DNA from: Planctomycetota bacterium
Lineage (GTDB): Bacteria; Planctomycetota; MHYJ01; JACQXL01; JAVHLO01
NCBI GenBank assembly: GCA_031082105.1
Contig: JAVHLO010000036.1
Location: 1 to 15,074 of the forward strand
DNA length: 15,074 bases
Reading direction: 5' to 3'
The position numbers and the translations under genes were made by a program. Below, in pieces: positions 5,797 to 13,242 of this stretch (position 1 is the first letter of the stretch; every line of letters starts with the position of its first letter). Under the pieces are notes generated by a model. The model made no database searches. It was not told the DNA's origin and saw only the letters and a program-made list of their open reading frames with translations.

Positions 5797-8076
5797 CTAC
5801 CGTGGCGGTTTGTCGGGCGGGGTCTTGATGGGCCGGTCGGGTTTGTCAATCGCCTTGCGGGCCCTGGTGAGATACCACTCGTTGTCGCGGCGAACCCATT
5901 CCTGCTGGGGCGGCCTGTGCGGGGTCCTGTCGGCAACCTTGATCTCCAGTGTGACCGTTGCGCGCTCGGCCCCCTCCTGCAGCTGGACTTCCACAACCGA
6001 CACCTCGGCCCGCATGAACTTTGCGACACCGCCGGCGAGCTTGAGCGCGCTCTCCACGCTCTCGCGGCTCTCGGTCCGCAGCCATTCCGGGTCCACGAAC
6101 TTCATGGCGGCGTCCATTTCCTGCCGCATCGAACACTGGACGAAGGCCTGTGCGCGCCCCGCGACCGCCTTCTTGTGGATCGTCTCCGCCACGCGTTTCA
6201 GTTCGGCGGCGGCATCTTTGCCCGGCGACTTGCCGGACTTGGTGACATACCATTCGTTTTCGCGCCGGACCCATTCCTGCGGCTCGGGCCGGGTCGGGGG
6301 CTTGTCGCCGACCTTGAGCTCGATGTGAGCCGTCGCGCGCTCGGAGTCCTCGGTCAACAGTACCTCCACGACCGAAATCTCCGCCCGCATGAGCTTCCCG
6401 ACCGCGCTGATGATCTTGAGACCGTTCTCCACGTTCTGACGCCCCTCGATCCGCAGCCACTCGGGGTCCACGTACTTCATGGCTGCTTCCATGTCCTGGC
6501 GCATCATGCAGGCGATGAACTCCTCCTCGCGCGCGGCGACCGACTTCTTGTAGAACTCGTCCGTCACGCGTTTCAATTCGCCTGCGACCTCCTTTGCGGC
6601 GGCGGAATCGGCGAAGGCCTCGGGGTAGGCGCGCAGCGTGCCGACCGCTTCGCGGAGTTTGCCCTTGGCCTCCTGTTCCTTCGCCTGCTTGATGCGCGAG
6701 TCGGCCTCCTCCTTCGCATCCTTCTCCCAGTCTGTGAGCACCTGGTCGGCGCGCTTGTTCGCCTTGGCGGCGGCGTCCGTGCCCGGGTACATGGTTGCGA
6801 CTTCTTTGTACTTGTGGACGGCCTCCTTGTATTCCGTCGGATTGTCCTTGAACCATGTCTCCGCAGCGGAAAGGGCCCGACGAGACGGCATGTTCTTCAG
6901 CGAGTTGAGGACAAGAAGTCCGATTATCACCACTGCAACTGCGCCCGCGCCGAGCAGGATCCAGGGCCAGCGTCTTCGCGGTGCGACCAGGCCGGGCATC
7001 GTGGCTGCGGTGGCCGACGTGACTCCTGTGCCCGGCGGTCCCGGGGTCGGCAACGACACGGGGGTCGTGTGCATGATCGGCGTGACGTTCCCGTGCGAAG
7101 ATCCTGCGGCGCCCTTGGACATGACCGTTACGGAATCAGGGGCGACCGTCGTGGGATCGGTATGCGATGCCGCGCCCGCAGCGAACGGCGAACGGCCGTG
7201 GCCCGCGCTTGACATGTCCACGGCAACGCCCATCTTCGCCATCAGCGCGGCAAGGTCGGCCGCCAGCGCGTAACAATCCGAGTAGCGCTCCGCCGGGCTC
7301 TTGGCAAGCATCCGGCGCAGGATCGCTTCGAGCTCCGCCGGCACGCCCGGCAGAACCGAGCTGAGAAGTGGAGGCGGATCCGTGACGTGCTTTATCACGA
7401 CCGAGATCGGGGTCTCGCCCTCGAATACCGCGCGCCCCGTGACCATGTAGAACAGCGTCGCGCCGAGCGAGTAGATATCGGCCCGTGCGTCCACTTCCCG
7501 CTCGCCGCGCGCCTGCTCGGGCGACATGAACTTCGGCGTGCCAAGTATCTGGCCCGTCTGCGAGAGTGAGCTGTCGGAATGGACCTCGCGCGATAGGCCG
7601 AAGTCGGCGACCTTCAATCGGCCGGAGGTGTCCACAAGCAGGTTCGACGGTTTGATGTCACGGTGGATGATCTTGTGCTCGTGCGCAGCGGCCAGCCCGA
7701 GCGCCGCCTGGTGCGCCAGGGGCAACGCCTCGGCTACCGGCAGCCGGCCGCGCTTGTGCACAATGTCCTCGACGGTCTGGCCCGCGATGTACTGCATCAC
7801 GATGTAGTAGATGCCGGACTGGAGACCCACGTCGTAGACCTGCACGACGTTCGTGTGTTCGAGCTTCGCGGCCTGCTGCGCCTCGCGGACGAACCGCTTC
7901 ACCAGCGTCTGCTGCGGGTCGTCCGAGGTCGGGGGCAGGATCTTCACCGCGACCGGCTTGTTGAGTGTAAGGTGCTTGCCGAGGTATACCGCTCCCATCC
8001 CGCCGCGACCGAGCAGTTTCAGGATCCGGCATTTGCCGACCGTTTTGCCGATGAGTTGGTCCGGGGTATTCGACAT
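5797..8076 (-). CDS. Transmembrane Ser/Thr protein kinase with duplicated extracytoplasmic domain
   Basis: This 759-residue Hanks-type kinase is complete: glycine loop GRGGMGAVYLG (23-33), ATP lysine Lys45 (VAVK), alpha-C Glu65, catalytic HRDIKPSN (138-145, Asp140), DFG (158-160) and GTPKFMSPE (179-187). A Ser/Thr/Pro/Gly-rich juxtamembrane segment (about 290-365) leads to one membrane helix (about 370-392). Outside are a TPR-like helical stretch (about 400-495) and two tandem copies of a roughly 125-residue domain (about 497-620 and 622-745). Each copy contains an RQ(D/E)M-x-AAMK(Y/F)VDPEWLR core and an EWVRR-x-NEWY-x-T strand. I infer an NTF2/SnoaL-like fold from this pattern. The protein probably senses an envelope signal and phosphorylates cytosolic proteins. 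The ribosome site is weak, but a candidate promoter lies just upstream. It heads the leftward cluster and diverges from the gene at 8368. Confidence 0.93.
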   Translation of the reverse strand: MSNTPDQLIGKTVGKCRILKLLGRGGMGAVYLGKHLTLNKPVAVKILPPTSDDPQQTLVKRFVREAQQAAKLEHTNVVQVYDVGLQSGIYYIVMQYIAGQTVEDIVHKRGRLPVAEALPLAHQAALGLAAAHEHKIIHRDIKPSNLLVDTSGRLKVADFGLSREVHSDSSLSQTGQILGTPKFMSPEQARGEREVDARADIYSLGATLFYMVTGRAVFEGETPISVVIKHVTDPPPLLSSVLPGVPAELEAILRRMLAKSPAERYSDCYALAADLAALMAKMGVAVDMSSAGHGRSPFAAGAASHTDPTTVAPDSVTVMSKGAAGSSHGNVTPIMHTTPVSLPTPGPPGTGVTSATAATMPGLVAPRRRWPWILLGAGAVAVVIIGLLVLNSLKNMPSRRALSAAETWFKDNPTEYKEAVHKYKEVATMYPGTDAAAKANKRADQVLTDWEKDAKEEADSRIKQAKEQEAKGKLREAVGTLRAYPEAFADSAAAKEVAGELKRVTDEFYKKSVAAREEEFIACMMRQDMEAAMKYVDPEWLRIEGRQNVENGLKIISAVGKLMRAEISVVEVLLTEDSERATAHIELKVGDKPPTRPEPQEWVRRENEWYVTKSGKSPGKDAAAELKRVAETIHKKAVAGRAQAFVQCSMRQEMDAAMKFVDPEWLRTESRESVESALKLAGGVAKFMRAEVSVVEVQLQEGAERATVTLEIKVADRTPHRPPQQEWVRRDNEWYLTRARKAIDKPDRPIKTPPDKPPR

Positions 8077-8099
8077 AGGTCACCAATTCAACAACGCGG

Positions 8100-8128
8100 A
8101 TGCTACCACAATTATTGATACAATTCAA
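8100..8128 (-). promoter_or_regulatory. Candidate kinase promoter (extended -10)
   Basis: On the minus strand, TTGAAT (complement of 8123-8128) and TAGCAT (complement of 8100-8105) are 17 bases apart. TGG directly precedes the -10, giving an extended TGN element. The segment lies in an AT-rich island in otherwise GC-rich DNA and would start transcription about 17 bases before the kinase ATG. Assignment is by consensus match only. Confidence 0.4.
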
Positions 8129-8168
8129 GACAATCTCCGGTTCCGTCCAACCCGCGGAATCACACGGA

Positions 8169-8286
8169 AACACCTGGCGCAGCGCAGCCGCAACCAAAAT
8201 AGCCACAGAGCCACGGAGACGCAGACAATAGAACTGAGGACGGCGTCACCATCGTGGAGATTTCTCTGTGTCTCTGTCCAGGTGTT
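8169..8286. repeat. MITE-like repeat with 9-base inverted ends
   Basis: AACACCTGG (8169-8177) and its complement CCAGGTGTT (8278-8286) bound about 118 bases. Inside, CACAGAGCCACGGAGAC (8204-8220) is partly complementary to TTTCTCTGTGTCTCTG near the other end. The left part (8173-8200) recurs inverted at 3611-3638. The element lies between the two divergent genes; its right end overlaps the candidate -35 of the gene at 8368. There is no transposase here, so any mobility would have been in trans. Confidence 0.6.
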
Positions 8287-8313
8287 GACTTGGCGCGGCG
8301 CATTTGCTACAGT
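8285..8313 (+). promoter_or_regulatory. Candidate promoter of the Cys-rich membrane protein gene
   Basis: TTGACT (8285-8290) and TACAGT (8308-8313) are separated by 17 bases, with TGC just before the -10 as an extended element. Transcription would begin near 8320, some 48 bases before the GTG start. The -35 overlaps the right end of the 8169-8286 repeat. Support is from consensus and position only. Confidence 0.5.
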
Positions 8314-8367
8314 GACCGGGGCTTGAAGGACCAGACCATCAGTGGCGACACTTGCGGAGGGTTTCAC

Positions 8368-10794
8368 GTGCAGGACAAGGGAGAGCTTCTTTTCTGCAAA
8401 ATCGCCTGCAGCGCGCTTTTTGTGCGGCGCGAGCAGGTGGACATGTGCCTCAAACTCCAGGAGGCGGAGCGCAGCCAGGGCAGAAGCCGGTCGATCGGCC
8501 AGATCCTCCGGGACATGGGTTTCCTGACTGAAACGCAGGTGAAGCAGGTGCTGGACGCGCAGCGTCGGACGGAGATCCACGAGACTGCGAAGGTCTTCGG
8601 GAAGCTGGTGATTGCGAACGGGTTCGCAACCGAAGAACAGATTCGCGAATGCCTGCAACTCCAGAAGGACGAGTTGAACAAGCCCTCGGTGAAGGCACGT
8701 CCCCTGGGCCAGATAATGGTAGAGCGCGGAATCCTCACTGCCCAGGAGGTGGGCGCGCTCCTGACTGCGCAGGGCCGGCTGCGTCAAGCCCCGGCGGCGC
8801 CGGTTCCCGGGCGCGGTCCGGAGCTCAGTCCGGCGGGCGTGCATGCCCAGGCGCTGGCGGCGGCCGGGGAGCGGTATGAGGACGTCTCCCGCCGGAAGAA
8901 GAGCGTTCTCGCTGTCGTTCTGGGCGTCGCGGGCGTCCTGGTGGGCATAGTCATTCTCGCGCTCATTTTCCGGGACGGTGACGCCGCGCCGGACAAGTCT
9001 CCCGAGCTGAAGACGACGACCGTCGACCCGCGCGCCGAGCGCCTTGCCGCCGACCGCGAGGAGGAAGCCCGGAAGAAGAAGGAGGCGGAGACCGTCCGCG
9101 CGGCGAAGGTCAAGACCTATCAGGAGGCGATTGACTTTGCGGACCGCAACCCTGAGAAGTACGACTTCACCATGGAAGTCCTTTCTCAGGCCGTAACCGC
9201 GCTCGAAGGCACGGAATGGCACGCGGACCTCGTGCGCCGCCGCGCGGCCCTCCAGACGAAGCTGGACGAGGCGGGCGAAAAAAAATACCTCGCAATCGAG
9301 GCCGGCTATCAGGTGCTCGTTGCGGGCGGGGATCTCGGGGCCGCGTGCGCGCTGCTGAACGAGTTCCCGCCGGCCCTCGCCGGTTCGCAGGCCGCAAAGA
9401 AGATCAAGACCCAGAAAGAGCAGATTCGCGTTCGGATCAAGGAGTCCCTGGAGGAATGCCGCCGGAGCGCGGAAGCCGCGGCCCAGGCCCAGTGCTATGG
9501 CCGGGCACTCGCCCTGTACAGGCAACAGAAGGCCTGCGCATCGCCGGAAATGGCCGGTGAGATCGAGAGGAAGATCTCCGATATGTCGCAGAAGATCCGG
9601 GCGCAGGGACCCGCGGCGCTCGTGAGGGTGGAGAAATACCTGCCGATCCTGCGCGATGAGATCGCAAAGCTGATACAGAAGGGGCAGGTGGACGAGGCCC
9701 TCAAGAAACACGAAGACTATGCCGCTTCGTCCAACTACGATATCGCGCGGGCCGCCTTGCCGCAGGAGCGTATCTTCGTCGAATACGACCGGCTTGCGCA
9801 GGACCTCCAGAGGGCGGTTGCCGTGCGGGACAAGGTGATCGCGCACTTCGCGGCCCAGATCGGCGGCAAGGTCACGGTCCGGCTCCGCATCGAGAGCCTG
9901 ACCGGGACGGTCGAGAGAGCCGAGGGGAATGAGGTCGCGCTGAAGGTCGGTGACGCCGTCAAGACCTTCGGCATCCACAGCCTCGCGCCGGAGACGCTGA
10001 CGTCGCTCATCGAAGAGGGGAACAAGGAATCGTACGATGCGATCGCGGGCTACTACATGGCCGGCGGAAGGGTCGATGATACGAAGCGGTTCTGCGCCAA
10101 GGCCGAGAAGGACGGGATCGACATGGCCTACTGGACCACGCGCATCGCACTGGGGGACGGGGCCGGACCCGACGACCCGACGCCGGGTCCGGGCGCGTCG
10201 ACCGGCAAGAATGCCGTTGAGGTGCTCGCGCAGGCACTGGAGGCGTTCGGGCAAGGGTCGCACGAGAAGACCCTGGGCCTGCTCGTGGAGTTCAGCCGGG
10301 CGTCGAAGGATGCGCCTATCAACGATTTCAGCGCATTCAACGAACAGTGCAGGGGCACGACTGGATTCAGTCTTGCCGGCCTGGTGGAGACCTGCAGGAC
10401 CCAGTGCGCGTTCTGCGGCTGCTGCGGGCGGTTCCCTTGTTCCAACACCCGCTGTGGAAAGGGTCGCGTGCGTACCGGCGCGGCGGGGAAGAATTGTCAA
10501 CACTGCAGACTCGACTTCTATAACCTTTGCGGGGGCTCTGTGTGCACCACTTGCGGGGTGGAGATCGTCCGTGACCAAAAGTTGGGTTGGCTCCCCTGCC
10601 CCATCTGCGACGGGCTGCCACGGAAGTGCGTAAGTTGCGGAAAGAGCGATGATGAAGGATGGGATACCTGCAATGTCTGCAAGGGCAAGGACTGTGTCCC
10701 GTGCGACAAGTGCAAGAAGCGGCGCGAGAGGACCGACTATGTCACCGCGGAGAAGGCGTTCAAGGCGAAGGAGAAACAGGTCGAAGGGCGGTGA
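8368..10794 (+). CDS. Membrane protein: GspE-N-like repeats, one helix, 21-cysteine domain
   Basis: This 808-residue protein starts at GTG 8368, set by GGAGG at 8356-8360 seven bases upstream; an in-frame ATG at 8254 lies inside a repeat and lacks such a site. The cytosolic part (1-177) has four short repeats of the type (I/F/L)GQ(I)-x-x-x-GFLT-x-x-QV-x-x-L-x-x-Q, resembling the N-terminal domain of type II secretion/MSHA ATPases, which binds cyclic di-GMP in some proteins. One helix follows (about 178-201), then a charged coiled-coil and TPR-like helical region (about 215-510), a small beta-rich stretch (about 508-540) and, at about 675-785, 21 cysteines, mostly CxxC pairs (CQHC, CTTC, CPIC, CVSC, CNVC, CVPC). 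No ATPase domain is present. The extracytoplasmic cysteines probably bind zinc or iron (inference). It diverges from the kinase gene, suggesting a joint signalling role. Confidence 0.85.
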   Translation: MQDKGELLFCKIACSALFVRREQVDMCLKLQEAERSQGRSRSIGQILRDMGFLTETQVKQVLDAQRRTEIHETAKVFGKLVIANGFATEEQIRECLQLQKDELNKPSVKARPLGQIMVERGILTAQEVGALLTAQGRLRQAPAAPVPGRGPELSPAGVHAQALAAAGERYEDVSRRKKSVLAVVLGVAGVLVGIVILALIFRDGDAAPDKSPELKTTTVDPRAERLAADREEEARKKKEAETVRAAKVKTYQEAIDFADRNPEKYDFTMEVLSQAVTALEGTEWHADLVRRRAALQTKLDEAGEKKYLAIEAGYQVLVAGGDLGAACALLNEFPPALAGSQAAKKIKTQKEQIRVRIKESLEECRRSAEAAAQAQCYGRALALYRQQKACASPEMAGEIERKISDMSQKIRAQGPAALVRVEKYLPILRDEIAKLIQKGQVDEALKKHEDYAASSNYDIARAALPQERIFVEYDRLAQDLQRAVAVRDKVIAHFAAQIGGKVTVRLRIESLTGTVERAEGNEVALKVGDAVKTFGIHSLAPETLTSLIEEGNKESYDAIAGYYMAGGRVDDTKRFCAKAEKDGIDMAYWTTRIALGDGAGPDDPTPGPGASTGKNAVEVLAQALEAFGQGSHEKTLGLLVEFSRASKDAPINDFSAFNEQCRGTTGFSLAGLVETCRTQCAFCGCCGRFPCSNTRCGKGRVRTGAAGKNCQHCRLDFYNLCGGSVCTTCGVEIVRDQKLGWLPCPICDGLPRKCVSCGKSDDEGWDTCNVCKGKDCVPCDKCKKRRERTDYVTAEKAFKAKEKQVEGR

Positions 10795-10811
10795 CGCGCG
10801 ACAGACTGTCA

Positions 10812-10905
10812 AGTTTGTAGCAAGCCACGGAGGCCGCAGCCGGAGTGGCGTCTTCTTCCGAGAAACGACGGCACTCCGCTGCGGCTTCGTGCCTTACTAC
10901 AAACT
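10812..10905. repeat. 94-base inverted-repeat element
   Basis: The arms 10812-10847 and 10872-10905 are nearly complementary over about 34 bases (both read AGTTTGTAG(C/T)AAG... toward GGAGTG), leaving a 24-base loop. The imperfect direct repeats GACAGACTGTCAAG (10800-10813) and GACAGACTGCCAGG (10916-10929) lie just outside, as expected for a small miniature insertion. It begins 18 bases after the stop of the gene at 8368-10794 and could also fold as an RNA terminator or stability hairpin, although no T tract follows. Confidence 0.65.
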
Positions 10906-11195
10906 GCGTTACTCGGACAGACTGCCAGGTCGGCAACGACTCTCCGCCGCCTTTCGGCAGGGCATCAACTCCACTGCCCGCTTCCGGCCTGCGCTTTCTG
11001 CAACGAACCGTTGCAGCCGTACAGTCCGCGATCTTCGTTCTCACTGTCCCCGCGCAAGCCGGGTCTGCCGAAAGGATTATGCGCGGACGCGCCGGCCGGA
11101 GCGTCCCATGACGGCATGCCAATTGCTCAATGTCGTATCGGTTGTTGATCCCTGGACCCTGCAACTTCGGCGTGCGGTACGCCGTGGGGAAAACC

Positions 11196-11224
11196 TTGAC
11201 TCGCGCTGGGAGAGATGATAGATT
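11196..11224 (+). promoter_or_regulatory. Candidate promoter of the secreted Ig-like protein set
   Basis: TTGACT (11196-11201) and TAGATT (11219-11224) are 17 bases apart, with TGA directly before the -10 (extended element). This is the same arrangement as the candidate at 8285-8313. It would give a leader of about 105 bases before the TTG start at 11336, containing a 7-bp dyad. Consensus evidence only. Confidence 0.45.
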
Positions 11225-11335
11225 CAGGCTTGACACGATAGGGCGGTCTCGTGTCGCACTTTCCGGTCTTTCAATCCGTGAGATGGTCAGGCACTTGTAG
11301 AGACTGCCTGTTCGTCTTGCTGGAGGAGATCGATC

Positions 11336-11758
11336 TTGGACAAGAGGATTCTGGCTGTGACTGTGACCTGTGTGGGTCTGCTCATGTGTCTGCTGGGGTT
11401 CCCGTCCCTTGCGGGCGCGCAGGCCGCGCCGCTGGTGGTCTCCACCGAGCCTGCCAACGGCGCGAGCGATGTCGCCCCGGACGTCAGCAGGATCGTCATC
11501 AAATTCGACCAGGACATGGTCCGGGACAGCTTCTCGGTCTGCCTTGCGGATGATGGCGACTTCCCGCCGGTCGAGGGAGAGGCCGCATTCAAGGATGCGC
11601 GGACCTTCGTGCTGGGAATCGGCAAGCTGGAGCCCGGCAAGACCTATGCGCTTCGACTGAACAGCCCGTCGAAAAAGGGGTTCCGTGCGGCCGGATCGAT
11701 TGAAAGACCGCTCCAGCCGTTCACCATCTCGTTCACGACCGCGGGGACGAGCAGGTAG
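11336..11758 (+). CDS. Small secreted protein with a single Ig-like (Big_5/SbsA-type) domain
   Basis: This 140-residue protein consists of a signal peptide (about 1-29, ending LAGAQA) and one Ig-like beta-sandwich domain (about 31-137). It starts at TTG, chosen because GGAGGAGA (11322-11329) sits six bases before it. Domain landmarks shared with the next two proteins are STEPANGASDV near its start, I-x-IKFD-x-DM, FPPVEG, DARTFVL, GKLEPGKTYAL, the LNS...KKGFR turn and a final FTT strand. Such domains act as spacers or binding modules in exported proteins; with nothing else attached, this one may bind a partner or ligand directly. The next gene follows after 43 bases, so the two are probably one operon. 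No lipoprotein box, sortase signal or membrane anchor is visible. Confidence 0.85.
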   Translation: MDKRILAVTVTCVGLLMCLLGFPSLAGAQAAPLVVSTEPANGASDVAPDVSRIVIKFDQDMVRDSFSVCLADDGDFPPVEGEAAFKDARTFVLGIGKLEPGKTYALRLNSPSKKGFRAAGSIERPLQPFTISFTTAGTSR

Positions 11759-11801
11759 CGGGTTCGGCTCCCAATGTAGAGAACATGTTGGAGAAACCAG
11801 G

Positions 11802-13205
11802 ATGCAAAACAGAAACACGTTTGTTCCGGCCTTGTTCGCTCTGGTGCTGGCCTTCGTCATGGTCGTCCCGGGGCTCGGCGCGGAAGAGAAGAAAGACGAA
11901 GACAAGGGGCGGCCGGAATGGGATGAGCTCTCGGACAAGATCATTCCGAAGATCCTCGAAGCAAGCTGCGATACCGGCACGATCATCCGGTTCGTCCGCA
12001 AGGTCTCATGCAAGGTGAACGTCAAATTCACCTCCGTCGACTTCAAAGAACCGCTCTATGGGACCATTGACTACTGCTGGGAGGACAAGGACGGCAACGG
12101 CGTGCTCGAAGACAAGGAGATCGAGATCGAGCTTTCGTACTCCTCAGGCGAAGGTGTCGAGCGGTTCCTCACTGATATCACAGGCAAGTTAAAGAAGGAC
12201 CTCGGTATCACCTCTTTCAATATGTTCAGGATGCACCACGTGAGGTCGGTCAAGGTGGACGAGGGCTACAAGATGCAGCTAAAGCCCAGGAAGAAAAAGG
12301 AGGCGCTGGAGAAGTTCGGCTACACCGAGGCGTACCTGACCGTATCGGACGATTTCCGCACAACGCGCCTGAGGTCGAAGACCGACGACGGCTGCGAGGC
12401 CGTCACCGAATTCAAGTACACCAAACTCGGCGGGAAATGGTATCAGTCCGGGCACAAGCGGCAGGTCAACGAGGCGGGCGGCGGGTCGACCTACGAGGAC
12501 AAGACGATCGAGTACTTCACACAGAACGGGCAATACGTCCCGCAGACGATCGTCTGTCACCTGTCGGTCGCGACGTTGGCCGGACGGACCACGATCGAAC
12601 AGGAGTGGGCGTTTGACGACTGGGATATCGAGCTGCGCAAGGACCCATTGCCGCTGGTCGGCGCAGGCATCAAGGAGGACGCGGGCCTCTTCGAAGACCA
12701 GCCCAAGGATGGCAGGAAGCCTGGTGGGAAGGTTGATCCCGACGAGGAACTGTTCCGCGAGGGCACGGACAAGCAGACGCCGCCGAAGCAGCCCGAGAAG
12801 AAGGAACCGGGCGCGGACGAGAAACCCGCGGAAGGCGGGGTTCCGCGCAACGAGACGGGCGAGCTTGTGGCTGCACGGCAACCAGCGCCCAAGATCGTCG
12901 GATCGGAACCGGCCAACGGCGCCGGCTGCGTCGCCCGTGATGTCGGGAAGATCATCGTGCGTTTCGACCAGCCCATGAATCGCGAGAAATTCTCCATTTG
13001 CCCCGCGGAGATCGGTGAGTTCCCGCTGGTCGAAGAGGCGGTCTTTTCGGACGCAAAAACCCTCGTCATCAAGGTCGGCAAGCTCGAAGCGAAGAAGAAA
13101 TACGCCTTCATGCTGAATAGCCCGACGAAGAAAGGATTCCGCAGCGCAGGGAATATCGAAGTGCCGCTCGAACCGGTCATCTTTGAGTTCACGACCGGCG
13201 AGTAG
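11802..13205 (+). CDS. Secreted protein: new N-terminal domain with EF-hand-like loop, plus Ig-like domain
   Basis: This is a 467-residue exported protein: signal peptide (about 1-26, ending GLGA), an unassigned N-terminal domain (about 36-290), a Lys/Pro/Glu-rich linker (about 295-360) containing DPDEELF, and an Ig-like domain (about 363-467). Within the N-terminal domain, D95-x-D97-x-N99-G100-V-L-x-x-x-E106 fits the 12-residue calcium loop of an EF hand, but no second loop is apparent. The ATG at 11802 has GGAGA seven bases upstream; an in-frame extension to 11685 would overlap the preceding gene. The N-terminal and Ig-like domains are both paralogous to those of the protein at 13443. The function is unknown; calcium-dependent folding or binding in the envelope is an inference. 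Confidence 0.85.
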   Translation: MQNRNTFVPALFALVLAFVMVVPGLGAEEKKDEDKGRPEWDELSDKIIPKILEASCDTGTIIRFVRKVSCKVNVKFTSVDFKEPLYGTIDYCWEDKDGNGVLEDKEIEIELSYSSGEGVERFLTDITGKLKKDLGITSFNMFRMHHVRSVKVDEGYKMQLKPRKKKEALEKFGYTEAYLTVSDDFRTTRLRSKTDDGCEAVTEFKYTKLGGKWYQSGHKRQVNEAGGGSTYEDKTIEYFTQNGQYVPQTIVCHLSVATLAGRTTIEQEWAFDDWDIELRKDPLPLVGAGIKEDAGLFEDQPKDGRKPGGKVDPDEELFREGTDKQTPPKQPEKKEPGADEKPAEGGVPRNETGELVAARQPAPKIVGSEPANGAGCVARDVGKIIVRFDQPMNREKFSICPAEIGEFPLVEEAVFSDAKTLVIKVGKLEAKKKYAFMLNSPTKKGFRSAGNIEVPLEPVIFEFTTGE

Positions 13206-13208
13206 TAA

Positions 13209-13242
13209 ATGTAGCACAGGCGTCTCGCCTGTGCCCGTGGAC
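13209..13242 (+). repeat. 9-bp-stem hairpin repeat, copy 2 (3' of the EF-hand-like gene)
   Basis: GCACAGGCG (13214-13222) and CGCCTGTGC (13226-13234) form a perfect 9-bp stem with loop TCT, eight bases after the stop of the preceding gene. Flanks ATGTA and CCGTGGACC match the complement of 1542-1577. Relative to the upstream gene both copies have the same orientation, which fits a transcript 3' end role, but there is no T tract. Confidence 0.75.

Larger units (their letters stand above)
10795..11335. other. Gene-free region before the secreted-protein set
   Basis: These 541 bases separate the Cys-rich membrane protein from the first Ig-like protein. They hold the long hairpin element at 10812-10905, a small 6-bp stem (TGCAAC/GTTGCA, 10999-11015), a candidate promoter at 11196-11224 and a 7-bp dyad at 11232-11255. 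The part from 10930 to 11190 shows nothing I recognise. Open frames here lack ribosome sites and family resemblance; a decayed gene cannot be excluded. Confidence 0.65.

Noticed and set aside
5793..6029. N-terminal extension of the methyltransferase-like protein by 79 residues
   Set aside because: The extension overlaps the kinase gene in another frame and is Arg/Pro/Ser-rich; the first hydrophobic helix begins soon after the ATG at 5792.
2642..7212. Long plus-strand frames opposite the hydrolase, methyltransferase and kinase (for example 2642-3727, 3981-5228, 5473-7212)
   Set aside because: They are high-GC shadows with Arg/Gly/His-rich composition and lack domain landmarks, while the minus-strand frames contain complete catalytic motifs.
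8254..8367. ATG start for the Cys-rich membrane protein
   Set aside because: This segment lies in a dispersed repeat and the promoter region and has no ribosome site; GTG 8368 follows GGAGG at ideal spacing.
8125..10812. 895-codon open frame on the minus strand, antisense to the Cys-rich membrane protein
   Set aside because: Composition is Arg/Leu/Gly-rich shadow sequence with no family motif or ribosome site; the plus-strand frame has a strong ribosome site, membrane helix and CxxC domain.
10649..11218. 189-codon plus-strand frame across the end of the membrane protein gene and the intergenic region
   Set aside because: It begins inside the cysteine domain in another frame, crosses the hairpin element and resembles nothing.
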